In this document: piece after piece, positions 16,767 to 24,793 of the stretch
How positions within the stretch are numbered: the first letter of the stretch is position 1
Layout: each line of letters begins with the position of its first letter
Source: Myxococcus stipitatus
GTDB taxonomy: Bacteria > Myxococcota > Myxococcia > Myxococcales > Myxococcaceae
Assembly (NCBI RefSeq): GCF_037414475.1
Contig: NZ_CP147913.1
Span: 7,314,001-7,378,000 of the forward strand
Length of the DNA: 64,000 nt
Direction: 5' to 3'
Notes under the pieces: generated by a model
The model's database searches: none
The model's input: the letters and a program-made list of their open reading frames with translations, nothing else
What the model was told of the DNA's origin: nothing
Made by a program: the position numbers and the translations under genes

Positions 16767-17861
16767 ATGAACTCGACCTTGTTGACTCTCCGAACCCCTT
16801 GGATGCTCTTCACGATGGCCCTGTTGGCCTGTGGGGGAGCGCGCGTCGTACGCCAGAGTGAGCCCCTCGAGGATGCGAACCCGGACATCAGCGTGCCTCC
16901 GGGGATGGGGCATTACTGCAGCATGCTCTGGCGCGGCAGCCGCTGGGCGCTGGAGTGGGATGCGTCCTCGGCGTCGGACCCTTGTGGAGAGCTCCGGGCC
17001 ATGACGGCCGAGGGCCGCGTCGCGCGCGCGGGTCTCTACTCCAGCAAGGGCCTGAACAACGTGGTCATGCGGTGCGGAGAGGCCATCACCCTGTGGAAAG
17101 GGATGGGGGCTGTGCCTCTGCAGAGCGCCGTCGATGATGCCATGGCGAATGGGCGAAAGGAGTGTGTCTTCACCGTGGCGCCCGATGCGTTGCCCATCTT
17201 CGATGCGCCCTTCGCGGCGGATACGCCGGACGTGGGCCATGTCCCCGGTGGCTTCGACTTCGCGCAGGGAATCACTCTCAACGTCGGCGACCTCGGACAG
17301 CAGGGTCTGGCGAATGCGCACATCGTGGACAATCAGGGCCGCGACATGTCGAACAAGGGCGCCGTCAACAACCACGACGGCCATGATTGGGGAATGCCCA
17401 CGGGCACGCCCGTCCTCGCCGTGGCGAACGGCGTCGTCCTGCTCGCCAGGGACCGGGAGGTTTCTTGTGACTCTCCCATCCAGAAGGAGGTCTACATCGA
17501 GCACGTGGTGGGCTCGGGTGAATACGAGGAGCGGTTCGTGAGCTACTACGCCCACGTTGATTCGTACTCGGTCGTGGCGGGTCAGCGCGTGAGGAAGGGA
17601 CAGGTCATCGGCTTGTCGGGCAACACGGGATGCTCGGGCGGCCCCCACTTGCATCTGGCGGTGACGCGCCTGACGAACACCGCATCGGAGTACCGCCGTC
17701 CCTATGTCATTCCGAGCAAGGACCATCCACCCATGGATAGCAACATCGAGCCCTATGGCTGGGCCGCGCCGCGGGGCTTCGACCCCTGGGCCTGGAGGAA
17801 CTATCCGCGCGGCGCCCTGAGCATCCACTTGTGGAACCCCGGGCAGGCGCCCATGCGATAG
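16767..17861 (+). CDS. M23 (LytM) endopeptidase lipoprotein
   Basis: A 364-residue lipoprotein (MALLAC lipobox near Cys22) predicted to cleave peptide bonds in peptidoglycan cross-bridges or in glycine-rich peptides. The zinc site is complete: NNHDGHDWGMPTG (HxxxD), SYYAHVDSY and GGPHLHLAVT (HxH). An N-terminal half with conserved Cys (ISVPPGMGHYCSML, CGEAITLW, KECVFTVAP) precedes the LytM domain and is specific to this group. The C-terminus carries NIEPYGWAAPRGFDPWAWRNYP. ATG 16767 gives the correct lipobox spacing. A decayed paralogue lies at 24058-24577. As an envelope lipoprotein it may act on its own wall or on prey walls. Confidence 0.85.
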   Translation: MNSTLLTLRTPWMLFTMALLACGGARVVRQSEPLEDANPDISVPPGMGHYCSMLWRGSRWALEWDASSASDPCGELRAMTAEGRVARAGLYSSKGLNNVVMRCGEAITLWKGMGAVPLQSAVDDAMANGRKECVFTVAPDALPIFDAPFAADTPDVGHVPGGFDFAQGITLNVGDLGQQGLANAHIVDNQGRDMSNKGAVNNHDGHDWGMPTGTPVLAVANGVVLLARDREVSCDSPIQKEVYIEHVVGSGEYEERFVSYYAHVDSYSVVAGQRVRKGQVIGLSGNTGCSGGPHLHLAVTRLTNTASEYRRPYVIPSKDHPPMDSNIEPYGWAAPRGFDPWAWRNYPRGALSIHLWNPGQAPMR

Positions 17862-17896
17862 CGCTCCGGGCGATTGCCCGTTCTCGTGACTCGAAC

Positions 17897-17916
17897 CGCG
17901 AGGTGCTCGCCTCGCG
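17897..17916. terminator. Hairpin between convergent genes
   Basis: CGCGAGG and CCTCGCG arms (7 bp, perfect) enclose a 6-nt loop between the M23 gene and the convergent acetyltransferase gene. No T-run follows, which is usual in this high-GC DNA. It could serve either strand. Confidence 0.45.
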
Positions 17917-17929
17917 AATCCTGGGGCGG

Positions 17930-18364
17930 CTACTTCTTGACCAGGTGCAGGATGGGGAAGGGCTTTCCGGAAGCGTCGAGTTCGGAGCGGCCTTGTTGGA
18001 CGAATCCCATCCGGAGATAGAAGCCCACCGCCCGTGGGTTCTGCTCGTTGACGTCGACGGCGCGTGCGCCTCGAGCCACGGCGTCCTCGAGCAGCGCGCG
18101 GCCGATGCCCTGGCCATGCTGGGCCGGGTCGACGAACAGCATCTCCACCTTGTCATCCGCAATGCCGATGAAGCCGGAGATGCGACCCTCGGGGTCGCGC
18201 AGACAGGTGAGCCTCACGGAGTCGAGGTATGTGTCGCGTACCAGCGGCTTGAAGAACGCGATGTCTTCTTCGCTGAGGAAGTGATGGGTGGCGCGCACGG
18301 CGGCTTCCCAGACTTCCACGAGGCGCTGGCGGTCGGCGTTCGAAATGTGGGTGAGATGCTCCAT
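17930..18364 (-). CDS. GNAT-family N-acetyltransferase
   Basis: A 144-residue single-domain acetyl-CoA-dependent transferase. Motif A is clear in VEMLFVDPAQHGQGIGRALLEDAV (Q-x-x-G-x-G pyrophosphate loop), followed by NEQNPRAVGFYLRMGFVQQG (motif B). The N-terminal helix WEAAVRATHHFLSEEDIAFF resembles the YjaB/PhnO-like small acetyltransferases. The substrate amine (protein lysine, amino acid or small amine) cannot be predicted. Starts at an ATG; no operon partner; ends convergent with the M23 gene across a hairpin. Confidence 0.8.
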   Translation of the reverse strand: MEHLTHISNADRQRLVEVWEAAVRATHHFLSEEDIAFFKPLVRDTYLDSVRLTCLRDPEGRISGFIGIADDKVEMLFVDPAQHGQGIGRALLEDAVARGARAVDVNEQNPRAVGFYLRMGFVQQGRSELDASGKPFPILHLVKK

Positions 18365-18460
18365 GGTGGACCCACTGCATTACCAGCGACGGCGCAGGGG
18401 GGCTAGCGGCCTGTGGATGCACATGGGGGGGCCGCATGCCGCAGGTGTGCGTCGGGCGTG

Positions 18461-18488
18461 TTGACCCGATTCGGCCCGTTTGGATAAC
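18461..18488 (+). promoter_or_regulatory. Sigma70-like promoter, possibly leaderless
   Basis: TTGACC (18461-18466) and GATAAC (18483-18488) are spaced 16 bp. They lie so close to ATG 18498 that transcription would start at or within a few bases of the start codon. There is no clear Shine-Dalgarno before the ATG. Prediction only. Confidence 0.4.
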
Positions 18489-18497
18489 TGCCCTTGA

Positions 18498-19388
18498 ATG
18501 ACGACTCGCTACCGACTCCATCGAGGCAAGGAACGCTATGGCGTGGATGTGGTGGGAGACCGCGTCAGTGTCAGCACCCTCCGCACCGAGGAGACCTTCT
18601 CCTGTGGCACCCACCGCGCGGCGCTCGTGCAGGCACGAGCCCTCGTCGCGTCCCGGCTCGCGGAGGGGTACGTGTACGTCCAGCGCCCTCAAGACCCCGA
18701 TGCGCCTCGAATGCGGCCTTCGTCTCTCGGCTCGCTCCGGGAGCACTTCCAGGAGCATGGCCACGAGACGTTCTCCGAGGCCATCTCGCGTGGAAACACC
18801 TGGCTCGCGGAGTTGAAGGCGGCGGGGCATGGAGCCGTGCTGGAGGCGGAGTTCGGTGACTGCGCCCGGGCGGTGGAGCAGGGCGCTCCTGTCGAGCCTT
18901 CGCTGCTCGCTCGCGCCGAGGCCGAGCTTGGCTTCGAGTTCCCACCTTCCTACCGGGACTTCCTGTTGCAAGTCGGAAGCGTGTCGTTCCTGAACTCATG
19001 GTGGGACGCGACCACGCAGCCTGAGCGTCTGGTGGCCAGCGCTCGCACCCTCATGGACCGGAACAATGGCTTCCCCTGGCGGGACAGTGTTCTGTTCCAG
19101 GGCATGGAGGCGCCGCGCCTGCTGCGCGTCTGTGACCACCACAACGGCGACGACTGGTTCTACATCTGTCACTTCAGGGATGCCGCACGCGAGGCGCCGC
19201 TCTACCTTGGGTACCACGATGAGCCGGAGCTGCATCACGGTCCCGACCCGCGAGAGCTGGCGGAGTTGGGGCGCGCTGGCGCACCGCGGCTCGCACGTTT
19301 CGAGCAATGGCTGAGCACTCGCGTGGACATGATGTTGGATGAGGTCCACGACCGTCTTCAGGCACGAAGGACTCGACGGAAGACGTGA
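18498..19388 (+). CDS. WGR-like plus SMI1/KNR4 (SUKH)-like protein
   Basis: A 296-residue soluble protein. Residues 1-70 (RYRLHRGKERYGVDVVGDRV, then HRAALVQARALVASRLAEGYVYV) resemble a WGR domain, a nucleic-acid/PARP-associated fold. From about 135 on, LLARAEAELGFEFPPSYRDFLLQVGSVSF and WWDATTQPERL match the SMI1/KNR4 (SUKH) superfamily. That superfamily is often an immunity protein against nuclease or other polymorphic toxins. No toxin gene adjoins it, so it may be an orphan immunity gene or a housekeeping SUKH. The start follows a promoter-like element with almost no leader. Both domain calls are pattern-based and the WGR assignment is the weaker. Confidence 0.6.
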   Translation: MTTRYRLHRGKERYGVDVVGDRVSVSTLRTEETFSCGTHRAALVQARALVASRLAEGYVYVQRPQDPDAPRMRPSSLGSLREHFQEHGHETFSEAISRGNTWLAELKAAGHGAVLEAEFGDCARAVEQGAPVEPSLLARAEAELGFEFPPSYRDFLLQVGSVSFLNSWWDATTQPERLVASARTLMDRNNGFPWRDSVLFQGMEAPRLLRVCDHHNGDDWFYICHFRDAAREAPLYLGYHDEPELHHGPDPRELAELGRAGAPRLARFEQWLSTRVDMMLDEVHDRLQARRTRRKT

Positions 19389-19423
19389 GCAAGGGAGGGA
19401 CTCTCACTCCGGGGCTCAGTCCG

Positions 19424-19440
19424 TTTCTTTCTTTCTTTCT
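19424..19440. repeat. TTTC tetranucleotide microsatellite (4 units)
   Basis: TTTC repeated four times plus a T, between the SUKH gene and the amidase gene. It lies about 90 bp upstream of the amidase start and is unusual in such G/C-rich DNA. Length change would alter spacing upstream of, not within, the coding frame. Confidence 0.6.
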
Positions 19441-19527
19441 GGGAAGACGCAACCCATGTTTTCGGGGGGCGATAATCGAGAGGTACGTCGCACTTGGTTC
19501 CATACCTCGACCCTCTCAGGTTCCCCC

Positions 19528-20319
19528 ATGTTCAGCCCCATCAAGCGCTTCGCGAACACCCCCGTCATGCGCCCGCTGAAGGATGCGGAGCAGCCTCGGC
19601 CCACGCCCACCCCGGGTGCTTCTCCCTCGCCGCGTCCGGACAGCTTCGAGCCCTCCAAGCCGTCGCCCACGCCTTCTCCGAGTCCAGGCAAGGCGCCTCC
19701 GGGATACGGCACGGGGACGCCCGCCGCGCCCCCCGCGCCGCTGACGCCGCCGTCCACCGACCCGTCCAACCCGACGCCGCCGATGGAGGTCCGTCCCTCG
19801 AAGTCGGACCGCTACAACGACCGTCCCGCTGGCGCGGACATCGACACCATCGTCCTCCACCACACCGCGGACGGCTCCGACCGCAACAGCCTCACGACGC
19901 TCACCGGCGACACGGACGGGCAGGGCATCTTCAAGAAGGGCGAGCAGTGGTTGAAGGACAAGAAGAACGGCAAGGTCAGCGCCCACTACATGATTGGCAA
20001 GGACGGCACCATCTACCAGCTCGTCGGTGACGAGAAGCGCGCCTGGCACGCCGGTGACGGCTCGCTGCGCGGTGATGGCAAGGACGTGAACGACCGTTCC
20101 ATCGGCATCGAGATCGTCAACGAGGGGGATGGCAAGGACGGCTACACGGACGAGCAATACAAGGCGCTCGAGCAGCTCGTGCCCTACCTGGCCAAGCGCT
20201 ACGACGTCCCGGCTGGCAACGTCGTGGGCCACAAGGAGACCAATCCCCAGAAGAAGGACCCGTCGGAGAACTTCGACTTCGACCGCATCGTCCGCGCCAC
20301 CGAGAAGAAGGTGGGGTGA
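19528..20319 (+). CDS. N-acetylmuramoyl-L-alanine amidase (PGRP/Amidase_2) with Pro-rich N-terminus
   Basis: A 263-residue zinc amidase predicted to cut the bond between MurNAc and the stem peptide. Residues 1-90 are a Pro/Ser/Thr-rich linker beginning MFSPIKRFANTP and containing no Sec signal. The catalytic domain shows TIVLHHTADGS (His about 111-112), AHYMIGKDGTIYQLV, RAWHAGD, SIGIEIVN (Glu about 195), and NVVGHKETNP followed by KKDPSENFDF (His 235, Lys/Asp 243-244). That is the H/H/D zinc set plus general-base residues of the AmpD/PGRP fold. ATG 19528 follows AGG with 7 nt spacing. The lack of a signal peptide with an exported-type substrate suggests a non-Sec route or release by lysis. 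Confidence 0.82.
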   Translation: MFSPIKRFANTPVMRPLKDAEQPRPTPTPGASPSPRPDSFEPSKPSPTPSPSPGKAPPGYGTGTPAAPPAPLTPPSTDPSNPTPPMEVRPSKSDRYNDRPAGADIDTIVLHHTADGSDRNSLTTLTGDTDGQGIFKKGEQWLKDKKNGKVSAHYMIGKDGTIYQLVGDEKRAWHAGDGSLRGDGKDVNDRSIGIEIVNEGDGKDGYTDEQYKALEQLVPYLAKRYDVPAGNVVGHKETNPQKKDPSENFDFDRIVRATEKKVG

Positions 20320-20327
20320 TGGCCGCC

Positions 20328-20355
20328 GCTCCCGTCTCGCCTCCGTGACGGGAGC
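20328..20355 (+). terminator. Hairpin after the amidase gene
   Basis: GCTCCCGTC pairs perfectly with GACGGGAGC (9 bp) around a 10-nt loop, 9 bp after the amidase stop codon. No T-tract follows. Confidence 0.55.
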
Positions 20356-20538
20356 CTCGCGCCGTGACAGGCATTGAATGCGTGGCGGCCCGTGTTGCAT
20401 GGCGGGCCTTGCAGTGGGGCTCCGTGATGTCTGGGTGATGCTCGGATTCGCGAGGACGTGCCGAGCCATCAGCTGAACACTCGTCATGTCTCTCAACGCA
20501 CCTCTCGAGCCTCGACTCGCGAGCGTGACCTTGCATCG

Positions 20539-20622
20539 CTCCGGTGCGCTGCCAATCCCATGGCGAGTCCGGAGACCTCATGGGGACCCCCCGAATCATC
20601 CAGAAGTTGTCCGCGGGCGGAG
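20539..20622 (+). pseudogene. Relic of a Ser/Thr kinase gene 5' end
   Basis: About 84 bp align by eye with the leader and first codons of the intact kinase gene near 24750-24835. Shared blocks are CTCCGG, CCCATGGCG, TCCGGAGAC, an ATG/GTG followed by GGGACC, and then codons for RII.KLSAGG. After the glycine-rich loop the similarity stops abruptly. The rest of 20356-20854 has no convincing gene. This is what remains of a deleted kinase paralogue, and it preserves the leader region. Confidence 0.55.
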
Positions 20623-20726
20623 CAGGAGACACGGAACGGGGACCTCTCCCCATTCCCGGAGTGAGATTCGGCGCGTGGGGGCCTGTCACCCGCCTGCTTT
20701 CCGCCATGGCAATCCGCCACCCCCGC

Positions 20727-20775
20727 CGTGGCACATTGCCACGAATTTCTGGGGCTACTCCCTTAATTCAGGGAG
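20727..20775. promoter_or_regulatory. Two inverted repeats upstream of the CotH kinase gene
   Basis: First repeat: CGTGGCA and TGCCACG arms (20727-20733, 20737-20743) around CAT. Second: CTCCCT and AGGGAG (20758-20763, 20770-20775) around TAATTC, in a short A/T-rich patch. Both lie 80-130 bp before ATG 20855. Operator or attenuator function is inferred from position. Confidence 0.4.
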
Positions 20776-20854
20776 ATAGTTTGAGGCACGAGTATTGCTG
20801 GCGACGCGCCGCGATGCCCGTGTTCTCTTCCGTCCTCGTCTCAGAGTCTTCGCC

Positions 20855-22834
20855 ATGAATCACCGGTTCGCGTCCGAAGCGCTGGGGCGCCGCGCCGGAG
20901 TGTCCAGACAGGGGCTCTTCTCCTGGGCGACACAAGGGGCACGCCGCGGGCTGTTCGGGGTGCTCGTGGTGGTGGTCGCCGCCTGCGCCCAGTCCCCCGA
21001 AGTCTCCGCGCCGGAAGTCGAGGCCGAGGCCGCGAAGGCCGTCGTCACCATCGACGCGATGGACAACGAGCAACATGTCCTCCGGGGAGGCTTCCCGGTG
21101 GACTCCGGGGTGGTCCGGGTGGAGCTCTATGAGGGCTCCGTGTTGCTCGGGGAGGCCTTGCTGGAGGAGGGCCGGTGGAGCATTCCCTGGCGCCCGGGAC
21201 CTGGGAGTGAGTCGCTGGAGGCTGTCGCGTATCTGTCGACGGGGACGGAGCTGCGCACCCGGGTCGACTTCCGACACGTGAGCTTCACCGCGCCTGAAGG
21301 GCTGTATGTCTCCGAGGCGCTCCTGACGCTGCCCACGGCGCCGGACACCACCACGCGCTACACGCTGGATGGCACCGCTCCGGGGCCTTCGTCGCCCATC
21401 TACACCGAGCCCCTGGTGTTGCTGAACCGGCGAGGCCAACCCACGCCGCTGAGCTTCATCCCGACCACTCCGGAGGACGCGCCGTATTGGTGGCGCTGGC
21501 AGCCGCCCATCCTTCCGCCCGTGCTCGCGACGGTGGTTCGGATTCAGCGGTTCGCGGAAGAGACTCCCGTGGGCCCGGGAGAGGCGCGGACCTTTCTCAT
21601 CGGACAGCCCGCCTATTCGCTGCCGGTCCTCTCGCTGGTGACGGACGCGGAGAACTTCTTCGGCTATGACCAGGGCATCTACGTCCCGGGCCGCACCTAC
21701 GAGGAGGGGCCCCAGTTGCCAGACCACTCGGGGCCCGGCAATTACAACCAGGATGGGAAGGCGTGGGAGCGGCCGGTCCACGTCGAGTGGTTCGAGGAAG
21801 CGGGGACGCCTGTGTTCGCGCAGAACGCGGGGGTTCGCATCCACGGCTCTGGCAGCGCGATGTTGTCGCAGAAGGCCCTGCGGCTGTATGCGAAAGAGGA
21901 CTACGGCCCGGAGTGGTTCCCCGCGAATGTCTTCCCCGGCCACCCGTTCCGGGGCAGCAAGCGGCTGTTGGTCCGCGCGGGGGGCCAGGACCAGGTGGCC
22001 TCCCGGCTCAAGGATTGTGTCCTCCCGGAGCTCTTGCGCGAGACGAAGCTGGCGCTCCAGGTCTGCCGCCCCACGGTGATGTTCCTCAACGGCGAGTACT
22101 GGGGGCTGCACGAGATGCGGGAGCGGTATGACGAGTACTCGCTGGCGAGCCACCATGGGCTGAACCGCAAGAACGTCGTCATCCTGGAGGCGTATGGCCT
22201 CCTCGACACGGGAGAGCCCGAGGACGTCGTCCCCTATCTGGAGCTGCTGGCTTATGTCCGGGGACACGACCTCTCCGTGCCCGAGCACTTCGCGCACGTC
22301 GAGGCGCGCATCGACGTGGATGACTTCATCGACTACCACATCGCGCAGATCTACTTCGGGAACGATGACTGGCCTCAGAACAACCTCAAGTTCTGGCGCT
22401 ATCGCGGAGGAGAGAACACGGCGGCCACGGGCGGAGGCGACGGGCGTTGGAGGTGGCTGTTGTATGATTTGGACTTCGCGTTCGCGGAAGGACCGGAGGC
22501 CAACTCCCTGGGGCGGCTGCTGCATGATGAGCAATTGGGCGAGCCCTTCGTCGTGCTGTTCCGCGGCCTCATGAAGTCGCCGGAGTTCCGCGCGCGGTTC
22601 ATCGCGCGGTTCCACTGGCACCTGGACAACACGTTCGTGCCGGAGCGCGTGCTCGCGACGGTGGACGCCGCGGCGGCGCGGCTGGCCCCGGAGATGGCCG
22701 AGCACATCGTGCGGTGGCGGTATCCTGAGTCGGAGGCGACGTGGCGGTGGGAGGTCGAGCGATTGCGCGACGCCGTGCTGCGGCGGCCCGCGGCGATGCG
22801 CCGGCACCTCGAAGAGGAGCTGGGCTCCCCGTGA
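20855..22834 (+). CDS. CotH-family kinase lipoprotein
   Basis: A 659-residue lipoprotein: hydrophobic run LFGVLVVVVAAC with the lipobox cysteine near 50. A chitobiase/FN3-like segment (TTTRYTLDGTAPGPSSPIY) precedes the CotH domain, which shows RIHGSGSAMLSQKALRLYAK, KRLLVRAGGQD, MFLNGEYWGLHEMRERYD, NDDWPQNNLKFWRY and RWLLYDLDFAFAEG (metal-binding DxD). CotH enzymes are atypical secretory kinases; Bacillus CotH phosphorylates spore coat proteins. In myxobacteria a role in spore coat or envelope protein modification is plausible but inferred. The stop overlaps the next gene's GTG (GTGA), which implies translational coupling to the acyltransferase. ATG 20855 fits the signal sequence better than the upstream frame start at 20795. 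Confidence 0.8.
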   Translation: MNHRFASEALGRRAGVSRQGLFSWATQGARRGLFGVLVVVVAACAQSPEVSAPEVEAEAAKAVVTIDAMDNEQHVLRGGFPVDSGVVRVELYEGSVLLGEALLEEGRWSIPWRPGPGSESLEAVAYLSTGTELRTRVDFRHVSFTAPEGLYVSEALLTLPTAPDTTTRYTLDGTAPGPSSPIYTEPLVLLNRRGQPTPLSFIPTTPEDAPYWWRWQPPILPPVLATVVRIQRFAEETPVGPGEARTFLIGQPAYSLPVLSLVTDAENFFGYDQGIYVPGRTYEEGPQLPDHSGPGNYNQDGKAWERPVHVEWFEEAGTPVFAQNAGVRIHGSGSAMLSQKALRLYAKEDYGPEWFPANVFPGHPFRGSKRLLVRAGGQDQVASRLKDCVLPELLRETKLALQVCRPTVMFLNGEYWGLHEMRERYDEYSLASHHGLNRKNVVILEAYGLLDTGEPEDVVPYLELLAYVRGHDLSVPEHFAHVEARIDVDDFIDYHIAQIYFGNDDWPQNNLKFWRYRGGENTAATGGGDGRWRWLLYDLDFAFAEGPEANSLGRLLHDEQLGEPFVVLFRGLMKSPEFRARFIARFHWHLDNTFVPERVLATVDAAAARLAPEMAEHIVRWRYPESEATWRWEVERLRDAVLRRPAAMRRHLEEELGSP

Positions 22835-24000
22835 GGAGCGGGGGCGACGTCGTCCCCGCGCCCGCCTCCGAGTCCGGTCCTCCCGCGGCATCATGGCCGC
22901 GCCGGCCGGAGCTGGATGCCCTGCGCGGGGTGCTTCTCGTCTTGATGACGCTGACGCACCTGCCCACCCGGCTGAATGCATACAGCAGCCAGCCCTTCGG
23001 CTTCGTCTCGGCCGCCGAGGGCTTCGTCTTCCTGTCGGCGTTCCTGGTGGGAGGCGCGCACGCGAAGGCCTGGGATGCGCCGGGGCGTCTGTGGCGGAGC
23101 CTGCGCGGCCGGGCGCTCAAGGTCTACACACACCACGTGGGGCTGCTGCTCTTCGCATTCACGGTCATCGGCACCGTGGGTTGGGTTGCTCACCGCCCCG
23201 CGGTGCTCAACCTGCTCGACTTCTACCACCAGGAGCCTCTCACGGCGCTGTGGAGCAGTCTGGCCTTGCTCTATTGCCCGCCGCTGCTCGACATCCTGCC
23301 GCTGTACGTCGTGCTGCTGGTCCTGACGCCCTTGTTGCTGCTCGCGGCGAGGGAGGCGGGCTGGGCGAAGGTGGTGTGCCTCAGCGGCCTGGTCTGGCTC
23401 TGGGCCCAGCTGGGGCTCAAGCAGACGCTTTACTCGGGGCTGGAGGAGGTCGGGTGGGTCCCCGTGAAGATGGGGCACTCCGGGGCGTTCGACTTCTTCG
23501 CCTGGCAATTCCTATGGGTGCTGGGGGTCTGGCGTGGAAGCCTGCGCGCGCGGGGGCATGTCATGCGGGGGAGGGGGTCTCGCGTGTTGCTGGGGGGCGC
23601 CTGGGCACTGGCGCTCGTGTTCCTGTTGGCGCGGTATGAGCTGCCTCTCTTCAATCTCCCGACGAGTCATCCCGCGCTGCTCGACAAGTGGACGCTCGGG
23701 CCGCTGCGGTTGGTGAACTTCCTGGTTCTGGCGCTGCTGGCGGACAAGGGGGCGCCCCATGCCTATCGTTGGCTGCGTCCGCGCATGCTCGTGCTGCTGG
23801 GCAGCGCGTCGCTGCCTGTCTTCAGCGTCCACCTGGTGCTGTGCCTCTTGAGCCTCGCGCTCATCAACGAGAACGAAGCCCCGCTGGACAGTCTGGAAGA
23901 GGTCGCCGTGCTGGTGGTGACGTTCGCCAGCATGGTCCTGGTGGCCCTGCGTCACCAACGCCGCTCGGCGCTGATGGAGCGCGGCCCGGCGTCCCAATAG
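22831..24000 (+). CDS. OpgC-like integral-membrane acyltransferase
   Basis: A 389-residue protein with about ten hydrophobic helices. It begins RRPELDALRGVLLVLMTLTHLPTRLNAYSSQPFGFVSAAEGFVFLSAFLVGG, the N-terminal signature of OpgC/OPGC proteins, which transfer succinyl or other acyl groups to periplasmic glucans across the inner membrane. Later helices contain KVYTHHVGLLLFAF, FYHQEPLTALWSSLALLY and the C-terminal SLPVFSVHLVLCLLSLAL. GTG 22831 overlaps the CotH stop by 4 bp, so both are translated from one message; GAGGAG lies 11 nt upstream. The pairing suggests both proteins modify the same surface or spore polymer. The acceptor is unknown. Confidence 0.8.
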   Translation: MRSGGDVVPAPASESGPPAASWPRRPELDALRGVLLVLMTLTHLPTRLNAYSSQPFGFVSAAEGFVFLSAFLVGGAHAKAWDAPGRLWRSLRGRALKVYTHHVGLLLFAFTVIGTVGWVAHRPAVLNLLDFYHQEPLTALWSSLALLYCPPLLDILPLYVVLLVLTPLLLLAAREAGWAKVVCLSGLVWLWAQLGLKQTLYSGLEEVGWVPVKMGHSGAFDFFAWQFLWVLGVWRGSLRARGHVMRGRGSRVLLGGAWALALVFLLARYELPLFNLPTSHPALLDKWTLGPLRLVNFLVLALLADKGAPHAYRWLRPRMLVLLGSASLPVFSVHLVLCLLSLALINENEAPLDSLEEVAVLVVTFASMVLVALRHQRRSALMERGPASQ

Positions 24001-24057
24001 AGCCGCCTCCCGCCCGGGTTGGCAATCGAGGTGATTCCAGCGAATGGTGTTCGCCCC

Positions 24058-24577
24058 ATGAACCCAACCCGGTCGAGACTCCGAATCAGCGTGGTGTTCG
24101 TCGCGGCGGTCCTCATGGCCTGTGGCGGTGAAGGCATCTCGAGACAAGAGATGCCTCTTGCCGAGGTGAGCCAGGGCATCAGTGTTCCGCCGGGAGTGGG
24201 GCGCTATTGCAGCATGGCCTGGCTCAGCAACGGCTGGGCGCTGGGGTGGAACCCATCCTCGAGCGCGGCCCCATATCGTCACGACCGGACAGAGCGTCAC
24301 GAAGGGGCAGGTCATCGGGTATGCGGGCACGACGGGATGCTCGAGCGGCCCCCACCTGCACCTGGCCGTGACGCGCCTGACGAACACCGCGTCGGAGTAC
24401 CGCCGGGCCTATTCCATCCCGAGCACGGACCCTCCCCTCATGACAAGCAACATCGAGCCCTACGGGTGGGCCGCCCCCCAGGGCTTCGACCCGTGGGCCT
24501 GGAGGAACCATCCGAACGGAGCCCTCAGCATGAACCTGTGGAACGCGGGACAGGCGCCTCTGAATCCGAACTTCTGA
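24058..24577 (+). pseudogene. M23 endopeptidase lipoprotein paralogue with internal deletion
   Basis: The first 70 or so codons from ATG 24058 encode a lipoprotein start (VLMACGG lipobox) and ISVPPGVGRYCSMAWLSNGWALGW, closely matching the intact gene at 16767. At about 24270 the sequence jumps, in another frame, to TTGQSVTKGQVIGYAGTTGC then SSGPHLHLAVTRLTNTASEYRR and the conserved C-terminus. Relative to the intact copy, about 200 codons are missing, including the HxxxD zinc motif and the YAHVD block, and the joint is out of frame. No active enzyme can result. Confidence 0.8.
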
Positions 24578-24793
24578 CGGTTGTCAGCGGCGGCGGCGCT
24601 CAGGAAGCACCCTGGTGGCTTCCTGGCACCCGCCGTCCGGACCGCCCTCCAGTAGTGAACACTCCGTGCCCGCCAAGGCGTTGAGCGGCAAACACTCTCA
24701 CTGCTTTTCCGCCGCGCCCTGGATCAGCCCCCTCGATTGTGACCTTTCCTCTCTCCGGAACGTTTGCGATTCCATGGCGGCTCCGGAGACATC

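Noticed and set aside
20768..22981. A 737-codon minus-strand frame opposite the CotH kinase gene
   Set aside because: Arg/His/Leu-rich shadow; the plus strand carries CotH motifs and a lipobox.
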